Assembly (NCBI GenBank): GCA_030068075.1
Contig: CM057826.1
Coordinates: forward strand, 67,491,312 to 67,555,311
Source: Paguma larvata
Lineage: Eukaryota > Chordata > Mammalia > Carnivora > Viverridae
DNA length: 64,000 nt
Direction of reading: 5' to 3'
The notes beneath the pieces were generated by a model that saw nothing but the letters and a program-made list of their open reading frames with translations, made no database searches and was not told where the DNA came from. The position numbers and the translations under genes are program-made. Of the stretch, positions 24,670 through 36,589 are shown piece after piece (the stretch's first letter is position 1; every line of letters begins with the position of its first letter).

Positions 24670-26225
24670 CTTAAAAGAAAGCAAAATAATTGACTGACTT
24701 ACTCATCTGTCATTGAAATCTGAGGAGTTGTAATTGGTACTTTTATAGTACTGGATTTGTTCTGGTTAAGTTATTGTCATGGATCAGTAAAGCTGGCAAA
24801 GATTAGCTGATCTTATCTTTTCTCTCAGCCTTGAACCTTTTTCTAACAAATGAAAATCTGTTTAGAAAGTCTTCCAGATGAAAATCTTGCATACTTCCTA
24901 ATTCAGTGTAGTGTCAGAAAATTTTAACTTATTTTGAATTGGAATCGCTCATTTTCATTTTAAGCCTATTTGTTCCTGTAAATTTATAAACATTGAAACA
25001 CAGAGACAGGGACCAATTTGTTATCTTTGTGTAATGGTTAATAAATTTGGCTTAATATTTTTTTCTCTTCTCTCTTTACCAGTTTAAATGACTTTAGTTC
25101 CATCACTGATTTTCCCCTTTTGATCATTTGGGACTGAGCACCGGACTCATTGAATGATGTGGGTGTTCTTATAGAAACCAAACTGGGACAAGAATACCAG
25201 CTGTCTTTCTGACTCCGTTGGGACCAAATGAGTTATTGAAAAGAATGTGTTAATTGAAAAAAGGTGTATAGATTCTTTAAAAAAAAAAAAAACACTCCAC
25301 ATTATACACTGAATGTTGGGTAGTGTGTTCAAATCAAGATAATTTTCTATTTCTCCATAATTAATTAAGTGTAACAAACACTTTGGCAATCTGATGAAGA
25401 CTATGAAAACTTTCTCAGGATAAAGTTAAAATACAAAGATAAATGAAAATACATAGATACGTATTTTTTAATGTATTAAATAATAATATTGGCTAATAAC
25501 TGTTAATTTTGAAACAGTAATGAATATCAGTGCCATTTACAATATTTGCAACAACTATAATGTGATATGGAAAAGAGCCGTGATTTCTGTTGGTGATGAC
25601 CCCTGTATTTTGTTGCCCATATTCATAATTGAAGTAAGTGCTAAATAGAGGAAAGTGAAAGTAAAATGTAAAAGGGAAAGTAAATAAAAGTTACTGAATA
25701 TAAAAGTAATTTAATTTTCCATCCAAATGTACAGATCCATTAGAGTTTACAGACTCTAGGATAAGAACCCTTTATCTGACAACTTTCCTGAACTCTGTTT
25801 GGAACTTTAAAAAAATGTTTAGTTTTTTTTTTCCCTAGGTGGATATTTGTATCATTTAAAAATAATGTTTTTTCCCTTTTCCTTTCAAGCACATTTCCTT
25901 TTCTTTTCTATTTTATTTTAACCAGGACCTTTAGAACTGCACTTAAGAGTGGTGATGCTAGAAATCTCCTTTCTTTTGTTCCCGATCTTAAAAAGAATAA
26001 AGATTCTTCATTAAATGTGTTTCTTGTAGTTTTTTGCTAGACGAGTATTCTTGGTCATGCACGATTGCATGGAACCTGAATTCAGATAGTTACTTGGTGG
26101 TAGAGTAAGATGATCTCAATTAACTGGTTATATATGGTTTATGAATTTTGGGTAGTGAGTGGTGAGAAGTAATAATGAGGAAAATTGAAAACTGATAATG
26201 TGTTTGAATTGATTTTGTTAGTGAG
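24670..26225. other. Intron, nothing recognised
   Basis: Unique-looking AT-rich sequence with a short A run near 25279-25291. Confidence 0.4.
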
Positions 26226-27216
26226 TTTCACTAGTAGGGATTCAGCTAAGTTCCGATGGGACAGTATCCCTGTATAGTTTATATCAACTTAAAGAAGTTC
26301 TGTTCCATTTGTTAAAAAAAAATCATGACTAGGTAATTTACTTTATCAAGTGCTTTTCCTGTATTATTTGATAGAATCATATGATATTGAACCACCTTTG
26401 CATTATAGCATACTTCATGATGTCGTTATGTATTGTCATTTTTTAATATAATTATGGATTCAATTGGCTAATATTTAGAGGCGGTTTTTTATTTTCTATA
26501 TAACTCATAAGTGAAAAGGGCCCTTTTTTTTTTTCTTATTAAGTTTCAGTTTAGAATCAAGATTCCATTAATAGCTTCTGAAAATGAACTGAGAATTTCC
26601 ACACTTCCTATTTGCTGGTACAATTCATATTATAAAGTCATTAGTTTTTCTGAAGAGCTTATCACAACCCTCCTTTTGGGTTTTAATCTTTTGTGGTAAG
26701 TGGGGTTTTGACTATTTCAAATTATCTCATGATATTTAGTATATTCATGGTCTTTTTTCTTTTGGGAATTCCGGTATACTTTTCTAGGAATTTATCCACT
26801 TCATCTTGATATTCAACTTTGTTATACCACTTCAAAAAAAATCTAGCATTTGATACTCCCGCTTTTCATCCTGTATTTTGCTTCTTTGTTCCATATCCCA
26901 ACTTTACATCTGACTTTGATGAAAGGATTGTCAATATTTGTTAATATTCTTAGTCTTTAGAAAAGCAATCTTTGTATATTGCTTTTTTGATTGGGAATTT
27001 GTTGATTTTTATTCTTTATAATTTCCTAGCTTCTTGTTCTTGTTTAGCTATATATTTGCTTCTTGTTTTTGTTTAGAGTTATGGTTCTCAGTTGTATTCT
27101 TTTTTTTTCCATTTTATTTGTGTTTAGTTTATAGGACAGTAACAATAAGATGTTTGATAACTCTTATAATCCTGTGTATTTGTGTTATCTTTTTGATTTT
27201 TTTGTTTGCTTGTTTT

Positions 27217-27317
27217 AAGTTTATTTTTTAGTAATCTCTACACCCAATGTGGTGCTCGAACTCATGACACTGAGATCATGGGTCCCATTCTCCTCCTACT
27301 GAGCCAGGCAGTCACCC
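27217..27317 (-). repeat. Older-type CAN-SINE, antisense
   Basis: TTTATTTTTTAGTAATCTCT, ACACCCAATGTGGTGCTCGA and GAGCCAGGCAGTCACCC: the short older form in reverse. Confidence 0.87.
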
Positions 27318-27893
27318 TTGTTTGTTTTTAATTTGGGTATCTTCTCTAACAATGTTCTCAGTTTGTGTTTTTGTGATGCAACCAATCCGTGCCCTTGTAT
27401 GCCTGAGTAATTTTTATTCTCCCCTACCTTTGCGAAATAATTTGACTTGATAGAAAACTCTAGAGTCAAAATTACTTACTTTAAACATTTAAAAAATGTT
27501 ATTACATTGTATTTAGTGTTGTTCCAAAGTTTATCTCTTTTCTCTCTGAAAGTTTTAGGAATTTTATCTTTTTCTTTTTGATCTAAAATTTATCCATAGT
27601 GTGTTATGGTATAGAGTCTTCTTTATTTGTTCTTTTAGAGACTCTGATCATTTGGAGAGATTTCATCTTTCTTTAGTTTTGGAACATTTGTTTTGATTAT
27701 TCCTTCAAAAATTTTCTTTGTTTCTCTCTCTACTTCCCTCTCTGTACCATTTTTTTGGGGGAGTCCTGTTATCTGGCTGTTCACATCTGCTTCCATATAT
27801 TGGCTTCCCTTTCATGTTGTTAAATCTTATCCTTTTATATTGCCTTTTATTACAGCTGCTATATTTTATACATATATTTTTAAATGCCTTTGA

Positions 27894-28090
27894 AAAATTT
27901 TTGTTTATTTTGAGAGAGAGAGAGTGGGGGAAGGGCAGAGAGAGAGAAGAAGAGAGAGAATCTTAAGCAGACTCCGCGCTTTCAGTGCAGAGATCTATGG
28001 GGCTTGAACTCCGAAATCTGTGAGATCATTACCTGAGTGGAAATCAAGAGTCGGAGGGTTAACCAACTGAACCACCCAGTCAGTACCCCA
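27894..28090 (-). repeat. CAN-SINE, antisense
   Basis: TTGTTTATTTTGAGAGAGAG, GCAGAGAGAGAGAAGAAGAG, ATGGGGCTTGAACTCCGAAA and AACCACCCAGTCAGTACCCC. Diverged in the head region. Confidence 0.9.
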
Positions 28091-28259
28091 TACCAATATT
28101 TTAAATTATTTTTAATGATTTCTTATTTATGACTCACATTGCTGATATCTTTCTTTATTGCCTTAGCTATATTGTATTTGTTTTAAATTATTGATACAAC
28201 TATTCCAATAATTCTGCTTTATAGATACATAACATTCATCTGGAAGATCATAAGAGAGT

Positions 28260-29120
28260 CCAAATTTTTAGTTACGTAGGTGCAAGAATGTGTGATGTTG
28301 ATATTGATCAAATAACTAGAGGAAGTTTGTGCAGTTTGCTAGCCAGGATTTCTGGGGTCTTGGGCTGATAGCCCGGTCTGTCCTTGTCCTTGCTGTAGTT
28401 TGGTGCCCCCCAGTGGCCATTGCCTCTTCTGGCTTAAGTTTCCATGGACACAATTTTGTTTTCTGTTGTGAGCTCCAAGACAACAGCAGCAATTAGAATT
28501 TTAAGTTAATTGTCTTTCATTTTGTGGGGCTGATCGGAGTGATTAGTCTGGAAAAAATGCGGGAGTGTAGGAATCCACTCTCTCCCTCCCTGCTTCTAGG
28601 AATGGTGTTACTTGGCATGGATTTGCCCTCCCTTTCACTTCCTATCTCCCATTCTTTCCATACTCCTACCAGAAAGGGAAGTCAGTCTTATGTGTTTAGA
28701 TTTGTGTATTTATTTAATTATGGACGTTATTCATAGTTGTCCAAGGATCTAGATTTCTAGATCTAATCTCGTTCCAAGGGCATAGTTTCTATGTCTCTTA
28801 ATATGAACTGGGAAGGGTTGATGGCTAGCCTCTATTGATTGTTAACCTGGCATTGAACTACAGGCACCAGTGACTTCCTGTTGATCACTCATTGCCTCTT
28901 TTCTACCTAGAAGTTTCATCCTCCACTCACAAGAACTTTTAAACTGCTCCATATTACCTTGCTGACATTAACAACCAGCTACCTGCTGCCTAGTGTCTAT
29001 GGTATGGTGAAGGTGAATACTTCGCTTATCTCAGAGGAGAGGCAGGGGTAGCAATGAAAAGTTTTCCAACAGCCTGTTTCCTTCCGACTTAGGCTCCAGC
29101 AGACTGACTCCAACTAGTTT
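28260..29120. other. Intron, not assigned
   Basis: 28330-28560 is moderately GC-rich and could continue the antisense L1 toward its 5' end, but I could not confirm it. The rest looks unique. Confidence 0.35.
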
Positions 29121-29159
29121 TTGTTTGTTTGGGTTTTGTTTTTTTTTTTTGGTTTGTTA

Positions 29160-29512
29160 TCTCCTTACCCTCCCCCTCCTCCTCCCCCACCCCTCCTCCT
29201 CCCCCACCCCTCCTCCTCCCCCACCCCCTCCTCCTCCCCACCCCCTTCTCCTCCCCCTCTTCCTCCCCTTCCTCCTCTTCCTCCCCTTCCTCCTCTTCCT
29301 CCTCTTCCTCCTCTTCCTCCTCTTCCTCCTCCCTATCCCCCCTTCCTCCTCTTCCTCCTCTTCCTCCTCCTCTTCTTCCTCTTCTTTCTCTTCCTCCCCT
29401 TCTTCCTCCTCTTCCTCCTCTTCCTCCTCTCCCTCCTCTTCCTTCTCTGCCTCCCCCTCCTCCTCCTCTATCTCCCCCTCCCCCTCCTCCTCCTCCTCCT
29501 TCTCTTCCCTTA
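29160..29512. repeat. Long (CCT)n-type homopyrimidine tract
   Basis: About 350 bases are almost wholly C and T on the + strand. 29166-29248 has a repeated CTCCTCCTCCCCCACCCC unit; further right the pattern is CTTCCTCCT and CTCCTCCTC. All three + frames stay open (poly-Pro, Ser, Leu), which is a composition effect, not a gene. Confidence 0.97.
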
Positions 29513-29519
29513 TAACTAC

Positions 29520-29945
29520 TTACTTTCTCAAGTTATAGTTTGTCCAGGATTGAGTTTTGTGGAAGAAGCCAGTCATAGAGGGAGTTTATCATCTTGATAG
29601 GAACAAGAAAGTATATTACCTTATAGGTAACCACAAAGCAAATTTTATCTTAATGTAGGTTAAAAAACAAGTAGTCTCAAATTGGTAAATTTAAAAATGT
29701 ATTTTATTGCATTGCCTTCTGGTATTTGTATTTTTATATTTCCCTAACTATTGAAAAAGATTTTCTTTTAGGGTACTTCTGTATCCTCATATGATTCCTT
29801 CACTTAGGGAATTTCTTTTGCCTTTGGTTTGGCTTTGTATTTTTTTATTTCTCATATTATCACATCTTTGACACTGAGAAACTGAACATGCCTTGGACTT
29901 CTTGGAAGCTCTCATATTTTTTAGCAACAACATTTTTACAAAGCT
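29520..29945. other. Intron, nothing recognised
   Basis: T-rich unique-looking sequence. Confidence 0.4.
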
Positions 29946-29949
29946 CTTT

Positions 29950-30125
29950 CACATATATTAGTTGTATCCATTTATAACTGACATCGCGTGGAGGAAACCA
30001 AGGCTCAGAGAAGTCACGTTTGTTGGACACAGCGACACAGCGAGTAAATGGCACGGCAAGGATGTGAACCTAGGACCAGCTTCAGTTCCAGGGTTCTGTC
30101 GGCTACACTGCAACTACATTGGGAG
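29950..30125 (-). repeat. MIR
   Basis: Reverse-strand MIR: AAACCAAGGCTCAGAGAAGT, ACACAGCGAGTAAATGGCAC, AAGGATGTGAACCTAGGAC. Confidence 0.75.
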
Positions 30126-30770
30126 GAGTTTTTTCACGTTAGAATCCTCTGATTTCTTTGAAAACTATTCTTTATTCTTTTTTAGTGGTAATGAGTTTCA
30201 CAGTTTTGCTGCTTAGAAACTTTTAAGTCAGAGATTTTCACAAACCCACTTATTCTATATTGACAGGCATTTTTGATGGGTTATACTGTATTTTTTTAAA
30301 AACCAGCATACTCGCTTTGTACCTGACTTTTCTCCTAGATCAAACCTCTTCAATTCCTGATTTTCACAGCTTGAAAAACAGTGTTGTTTGTGCTTTCTTT
30401 CTCCAATTCAAATTGTGCTGAGAAAATAGCTGATAGGCCAAAGACTTCTTGTTGGTGGGGGGCACCTGCCACTTTTGAATCACAGAAACTGGTTATTTAA
30501 ATGGAAATTGTGTAATTGCTTTCATTGTGATCTATAGACTGCCTTAGAAATATGTAGTCTCTGGATATAGCCTCTCACAGGGTTTTTGTTTGTTTGTTTG
30601 TTTTTTTATGTGTAGTTTTTCTCTTGATTACCAGGATGTAATTTGTGTCATTGGAATTTCTTTTAAATTCTTTGTGTGTTATCACTCTAGGAATATATCT
30701 GGAGTAGACTCTTTGTTGATTAGTTTTCTACTCCCTAGATTATAGGATCCAACAGTGTTTCAGCAGAAAA
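30125..30770. other. Intron, nothing recognised
   Basis: Unique-looking sequence with a short (GTTT)n at about 30585-30606. Confidence 0.4.
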
Positions 30771-30935
30771 GAAGTTAAAGGTCATTCAGTCTGACCTCCT
30801 TGATTATATCTGAGCAAATGGAAAGATTAAATGACTTGGCCAAAGCCATCTTACAGATAAGGGCCCAAGCCTCCCCAGAGCCCAGGTCTTTTGACTCCAA
30901 CTCTGGTTCTTTACACTAAACCACTTAGTCTCCTT
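30770..30935 (-). repeat. MIR-type repeat
   Basis: TTAAATGACTTGGCCAAAGC, GAGCCCAGGTCTTTTGACTC and TTTACACTAAACCACTTAG match the 3'-side-first order of a reverse MIR. Confidence 0.65.
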
Positions 30936-31264
30936 CATGAATGGTACACAAAAATTTTGCATTATTTATTTAAATCTGTTTCTCTTGTAGGGGATCTCAT
31001 ATTATTTTTCTTTTCAACAACTGACTACTTCTTTGCTCCTTATTTCCCCCCCAACATATTGAAAGTGTAGAAAGAAAAAAGAGAGCCAACATTATTACAT
31101 CCCTTCTACACTGGTGCTGTGTTGGCCTGCTTGAGCTGCCATACAAAATACCACAGACTGGGGGGCTTAAATAGAAATCTATTTTCTCACACTTCTGGGG
31201 TCTGGAAAGTCCAAGATGTAGTTCATTGGCGAAAACTCTCTTCCTGGCTTTCAGACAGTTACTC

Positions 31265-31363
31265 CTGCTGTGTCCTCACTGGGTGGGAGAGAGGGATAGA
31301 GGGAGAGGGAGAGAGAAGGGGAAGGGAAGGTGGGGGGAGGGGAGAGAGATGAGAGTGTGAAAG
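31265..31363. repeat. Polypurine (GA-rich) tract
   Basis: A GAGAGGGAGAGGGAGAGAGA-type run followed by GGGGAAGGGAAGGTGGGGGG; nearly all purine on the + strand. Confidence 0.9.
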
Positions 31364-31367
31364 ATTT

Positions 31368-31452
31368 CATTCTTTCTTCCTTCCTCCCTTCCTCCCTTCC
31401 TCCCTTCCTCCTTCCTCCCTTCCTCCCTTCCTCCCTTCCTTCTCTTTCTCTT
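31368..31452. repeat. (CCTTCCCT)n polypyrimidine tract
   Basis: Tandem TTCCTCCC and CTTCC units run directly after the purine tract. Confidence 0.92.
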
Positions 31453-31679
31453 CATACAAGGCCACAGTCAAGTCCCATAAGGGCCCCACCCTTATGACCC
31501 TATTTAACCTGGATTAATTCCTAAAGACCCTCTCTCCAGATACAGTCACATGGGGGTTAGGGCTTCAACATATTATAATATATGTATGATCAGTTTAAGA
31601 TCATTTTACCCATTTAAATCACTGTTTAAATCTTAACGGAAGTTGTTATCAGGTCGTGATTGAGTCCACATGTGCACAT

Positions 31680-31880
31680 TCTTTGGTATGAGAATTCCTA
31701 GATTTGAATCCTCGCCTTGCCACTTAGTATCTGTGAAATTGGACAGGGTGTTTGTCACTCTGCCTCAGCTCATCTGTAAAGTGAACAAAATTACCTCTCA
31801 GCTGCTGACACCGAGGAATTAAAGAGTCATTGCCTCCTGAGTAGTAAAGTAAGTATTCAGTTAATATTAAATGACTATTA
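31680..31880 (+). repeat. MIR
   Basis: AGATTTGAATCCTCGCCTTG, CCACTTAGTATCTGTGAAAT, CTGCCTCAGCTCATCTGTAA, and a closing CAGTTAATATTAAATGACTAT. Confidence 0.8.
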
Positions 31881-32117
31881 TCTTATTTTGCTACTCCTCC
31901 TGACTGTTGGGGCCCAAATGACTAGCTCATTTACTCTCCGTAGTCAACCTAAAAAAGTTCTCCCTTTGTCATTTAAAGCCTTGGTAAATTTCAATTAATT
32001 CTGTATCATGTCTTAGAAGGGTAGATGATTATAGGCAGTTTTATCCAGGTTTTTTACTCTTAAATTATTCCAGTGGGTAGAGAAACAGAAATCATAATAT
32101 CCCAACGATTCCCGTTT

Positions 32118-32330
32118 TTTTTTTTTTAACTTTGAAATGTTAATTTATTTTTGAGAGAGAGAGAATGTGCAGGGGAAGGGCGGAGAGAAAGGGAGATACA
32201 GAATCCAAAGCAGGCTCCAGGTTCTGAGCTGTCAGCACAGAGGCTGAAGCAAGACTCGAACCTGCAAGCTGTGAGATCATGACCTGAGGCAAAGTTGGAC
32301 ACTTAACCAACTCAGCCACCCAGGCACCCC
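32118..32330 (-). repeat. CAN-SINE, antisense, with target-site duplication
   Basis: Full copy from AATGTTAATTTATTTTTGAG to CAGCCACCCAGGCACCCC. The flanks GATTCCCGTTTT (32107-32118) and AATTCCTGTTTT (32331-32342) are a worn duplication. Confidence 0.93.
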
Positions 32331-32342
32331 AATTCCTGTTTT

Positions 32343-32925
32343 ACAGATGAGGAAACTGAGTCTTAGGCTGAGCCAGAATTCTCTGTCAGGTCTTTCTGTG
32401 TCCGTATCTTGCACTGTTTCAATTACAGTTCATTAAAAACAATTCAGTACTTTCAAATGATATCTGATTAGTGTAAAGTTTATAACATTTGGAATATCTG
32501 AAACCCATAGAAAGCCCAGGTAATTTGTTACCCAGACCTAACAGAATTCTCTTCAGTGAAATAAGAAGTTGGTAACTAAAATACTGTTAAAAACAAATAT
32601 TTGTGGTGCTTCTAAAAATGCCACAGGGCCACAACAGCCACAATGAACATCAAAATAGGGAACATAATAAACATCCAAATAATCATCTGAAAATGCTTAT
32701 TACTTTTTGGAAGGGAGAAATGGGGGTGAGATGAGAGGGGTCTGCAATTTTTTTAAAACAACCTTCTGAAGTTGTTTGCTAATTCAAACCAGATACATAT
32801 ATAATTTTAATAAAATGCAGCTAAAAATAAAGAAAAAACAAACTTTTGCCCAATCATAAATACTTTGACTTTAACTTAACTGATGTTTTGTTTGAATGTC
32901 AAGATAAGCATTGATTTTCTTTAGA
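32343..32925. other. Intron, nothing recognised
   Basis: The first 20 bases could be part of a MIR core (GATGAGGAAACTGAGTCTTA), but the rest is unique-looking. Confidence 0.35.
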
Positions 32926-32939
32926 AGGCATCATACTTA

Positions 32940-33065
32940 ATTAATTTGCCCAATATTAACTGAATGTCTGCAATGTGCTAGGCATAACAGGGGATATAAA
33001 TGTAAATTAGACAATAATCCTTGCTTTTAAGGAAGTTGTGATCTAGTCAGAGATGAGATATATGC
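32940..33065 (+). repeat. Ancient LINE-like head fragment (L2/L3 type)
   Basis: ACTGAATGTCTGCAATGTGC, TAGGCATAACAGGGGATATA and a GATCTAGTCAGAGATGAGAT segment match the recurrent 'tgtgccaggcactg...ggggatac' arrangement, as at 44230 and 50745. Confidence 0.5.
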
Positions 33066-33589
33066 AAATAACCAAAATGGAAGAGAGTACAGAATTCCTG
33101 CCAGGAGAGCGGGCTTTCCTGAGCCTTGTTGACTCTGAGTTTTGCCCCAGGCCTTGGGTTAACACTACAGCTCATGTATCTAGTGATATTGGCGTTGTTT
33201 ATAATTTGCAGACTTGACTTCATTCTAGGTCTTCATCTGTTTCCAGTCTTGGTGATCTTGATCCTTTTTTCTCTTGGCTTCTCAGCATTTTTTTTTTTCG
33301 AGTAGACTTTATTTAGGAAGACACTCGCTCAGAGAAATCCAGTAGCCAGGATGTCTTCATCAGTTGTTCCTTTTTTCATTTCAAATTTCCTTCTTAGATG
33401 AGAGCACATGTTTCTTTATTTGTCAGGATGTTTTTCGAGTACCTATAATGGGGCAGAGGTAAAGGTACTGAAAGGGTGTTTATAATATTTATATGAGATA
33501 AGCACAAGATACCCTCTCAGATTTCCTTCCAGACAAGTCCTTTGAGTCAGAAATTCTTCTAACTGGAAGGGTTAGAATCCAGAAATCGA

Positions 33590-33735
33590 GTTTTACAGAT
33601 GAGAAAACAGGCCTAGAGGGGTTTAATGGCTTATTTAAGGGCAGGGAGCTGGTTATTTTTGGAGTCAGCAGAGGAGTCAGTATTCAAAGTTGCTGCTAGA
33701 ATTTGTACGTGTTTATCATGCGCCTGTTATTTTGC
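33590..33735 (-). repeat. MIR
   Basis: TTTTACAGATGAGAAAACAG, GGCCTAGAGGGGTTTAATGG, AGGGCAGGGAGCTGG: the reverse MIR core. Confidence 0.7.
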
Positions 33736-33739
33736 TAAG

Positions 33740-35990
33740 CGCGTTTATATAGATTCCCGTTCTGTCACAAGATCTCTATGTTTTATTTCTGCCCTTCCTC
33801 AATGACCAGATAAAAAATGTGGAATCTATTTTTAGTAACACCTTCAAATCTGAGTTTTCCCAAGTGATTTGTCTAAGGTTGCTTTGGTAGAACGATTCTT
33901 TAGAAAAAAAGATGTGTTGTTTATAACAAAACCCTGGAAAAGTTTGCCTCATTTTGTGTTTTAAGACCCTTGTTATTTGATTTATAACCAATTTAAAGCA
34001 ATATAATCTGTGCAAACAGATTTAATGTGTGGAAATAAATTAATATGTCTGACCCGTTAGAAATAGCATCCTGAGAGTTGGAACTGGATCATGTAGTGGG
34101 CCTGATCAGTCTTTCACAAGCACGAACCCAGAGGACCGCATGGAGCTGGGCCTATGTGTGAACCCACACAGTTCTGTCATATTCCCACAAACCTATTGTG
34201 GGAAAATAGGAAGTAAGAAAACCTGTTGCTACTGAATTAAAAGTCAGTTATTGGATTGTGTTAAAGAAAAAAAAACCAACATACCTGAAACCTATTCTTT
34301 CTCTTTTATGAATTTGCCTTTGAATCTGCGTAAATGTAGGGATTCATGATAGGCATTAAAAAAATATTGATTTCTGAGTTTCTGATTTTATAAAATACTA
34401 CAAAGAGAAGATTATAGGAACAACCAAATGAAAAACTTAAAATCTATTTTACAATGTACGTATATTAAAATACCCCACATGTCGAGCCTTCAGGACACTG
34501 GAACATACTTCTTTTTATTTATAAAATAATTATATTCTGCCACAATTATGTTCTGCCTTAATGTTCTTCATGATTTTAGAAAAAACATATTTCCATTTGC
34601 CAGAGAATAAACGATAAATGTATATTGAGATGTGTGTTTATGAACCTTTCTTCAAGATTGATTGCATAATCTCTTTGATAGAAATAATGCTCAACACTCT
34701 GTTCCATTAAGTTGTGCAAGTTCTTTGTGCACACACAGAAGCCACATTAATTATCTCACGTAGCAGAGATGAGCGGGTAAAGCAGCATATTTTGTATGCA
34801 GATTGTACGGTGCTCCATTGCCATAAATCTCGTAGCTGAGTAGCATATGTGTAGCCAATTCGAGGAGGAGGACATTAGAATTAATTTAAACACTGATACT
34901 GAATGGTTTTCTGAAGAGCATAATGCAGTACCTCCGAAAGCCCTAATGGAGGAAAAGCAGAGGGTAGGGCTGTCCTTTGTTCTCTGTTCTCACCATTATA
35001 GTTTATCTCACCTTTCTGGGATAAAAGTGTATTTTTATGAAATTATAGCTTATTTTAAATTATTAAATCTTATTTCTACAAATGATCATATTGTAGCTTT
35101 CCTTGCAATACAATTAAGTAGGAATCTGTCACTCTTCAATATTACAGAATTGTTGCTTGAGAAATTAGAGGCATTTATGATTTCCATTTTCTCTCTGTGT
35201 TTGATTTATCCTTTGGGAATAACTGATGTCTTTAGGATGTCTTGATGATTATTTCATGTCCTTACTGGATCTTCAAACGTAGTGGCATAAGTGATGGAGA
35301 CAGTGGAAGGAAAGCTTAGGGGACAGAGTTTTCTCCCTAGGTGGGTATTGAATTAGGGAAGGAGCTATGTATAGGCAGAGAATTTTAGACATTAGTAATT
35401 GGTGTCTTGTCTCTTCTGAAACATAAGAGAATATGTAATTTAGTCAACTCAAGCTCAAATGGGGAAATGGACTTGAATATGTTGCAAATTTTTTTTAACT
35501 TTATTCCTCTTTCTCTTTTAGAAGCACCGTTTACTGTTTAAGAGCTATTTTACCAGTTAAGTTTCTCATTTGCCAGTAAGGTTTTTTTAATGTATTGCAC
35601 TTTGAAACTCTTTTAATTTGGAGTTTTAGATTTTATAAAAAGTATTCATGTCTTAATTGTTTCTATGAGTGCAAAAATGCAAATTTACGTAAGGATACCT
35701 ATACTGGGGGGAAGGTAACCATCTTTATTAGTGCTTTCACATTTATTAGTGCTTTTATCTGGATACTTATTTACAAATTTTTAAATTATATGCCTAATTA
35801 CTTCTCAAATTATTGCTACTTCTAATTATCCCTTATGACTACTGCTAGGTGTTAGAGCCACGGAGGACGGGTAGTGGGGGTCAGCTGGTGGCAAGGTCTG
35901 ATATACTTTATTCATTTAATCTTGTAAAGAAAACAAAAAAGAAATAGAAAAGAATTAGTGGAGTAGGTCTGTATCAATCACTATGTCTGC
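33740..35990. other. Intron, nothing recognised
   Basis: A long repeat-poor stretch. It contains a 132-codon open frame (34847-35245) with no family similarity, no Kozak-type support and AT-driven composition, so not called a gene. 34640-34860 is of moderate complexity. Confidence 0.45.
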
Positions 35991-35999
35991 ATCTCAGCA

Positions 36000-36245
36000 A
36001 CATTATATTGAACAAAAAGATGAAAGCAAATTGTAGAAGGATATATACAATATATGATTTATATAGCTAACAAAACCTGTAAAACACCACTTATGTGATG
36101 GTGGAAAATTATTTGGCTTTACAAAGGGCTTATACAACGTGAAGAAATGTGTGTTATGTATAACAGGACAGAAAATTGTCTATGATTACAGCTATGGGGA
36201 GGTGCCTGTATAATGTGTTTACTGTTCTGTGTCCTTCTGTTTGTA
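36000..36245 (+). repeat. Possible old L1 3' UTR fragment
   Basis: It has the AAATTGTAGAAGGATATATA, AACACCACTTATGTGATGGT and TGTTTACTGTTCTGTGTCCTT features seen in old L1 3' ends. Weak. Confidence 0.35.
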
Positions 36246-36589
36246 ACTTGCTTGTCCTGTAGTTTTGCCAGCTTCTTTTGGCTCAGTGTCAAGGAATCTT
36301 GTGAATTTGGAAAACCAGATATTAGATTGTATCAGAATAATAATGTCTGGCTGTAGGAACATTTCTATTAAACTGTTGTTATATTTATCTGATAAGGAAT
36401 CAGGCATTTATTGAGTAGTCGCTGTATATCAAGCCCCAAACTAAAGAGATCAGACTTGATTTTCTTGTTCTCAGTAAACAAGATGATAATAATAACTGAA
36501 AACAACCATCTCTGAGTAAACATGTGAGGTTTGCATCCTTATTAATAATGGAGAAACTCTAAATGAGAACAATGTTGTTATCTTCTTTA

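Larger units (their letters stand above)
26230..28260 (-). repeat. Old L1, antisense (ORF2 and upstream region), with SINE insertions
   Basis: 26310-26450 on the reverse strand corresponds to the L1 reverse-transcriptase start region (the 'aatgatcatatgat...ttgaaccacctttgcat' arrangement seen in antisense L1). T-rich text typical of antisense L1 continues to about 28250. Two CAN-SINEs (27217-27317, 27894-28090) interrupt it. Heavily mutated. Confidence 0.65.
31115..31615 (-). repeat. Ancient mammalian dispersed repeat (class not assigned)
   Basis: GCTGCCATACAAAATACCAC, AGACTGGGGGGCTTAAATAG, ACTTCTGGGGTCTGGAAAGT, later GGGCCCCACCCTTATGACCC, and ACATGGGGGTTAGGGCTTCAACATAT. I have seen this phrase order in many mammalian loci but cannot name the family. 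Strand is nominal. A purine and a pyrimidine tract lie inside it. Confidence 0.6.

Noticed and set aside
29121..29597. Three overlapping open frames of 128-158 codons on the + strand
   Set aside because: All three frames are open because the tract is almost pure C/T; the peptides are poly-Pro/Ser/Leu low complexity with no domain.
33290..33420. Confident processed pseudogene call
   Set aside because: No parent gene recognised and no target-site duplication found; kept only as a low-confidence finding.
34185..34204. Small hairpin CCCACAA...TTGTGGG as a terminator or ncRNA
   Set aside because: A 7-bp stem is expected by chance in 64 kb, and there is no RNA-gene context.
34847..35245. 132-codon open frame on the + strand
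   Set aside because: No similarity to a family I know, AT-driven composition, no splice or promoter context; lies in plain intron.
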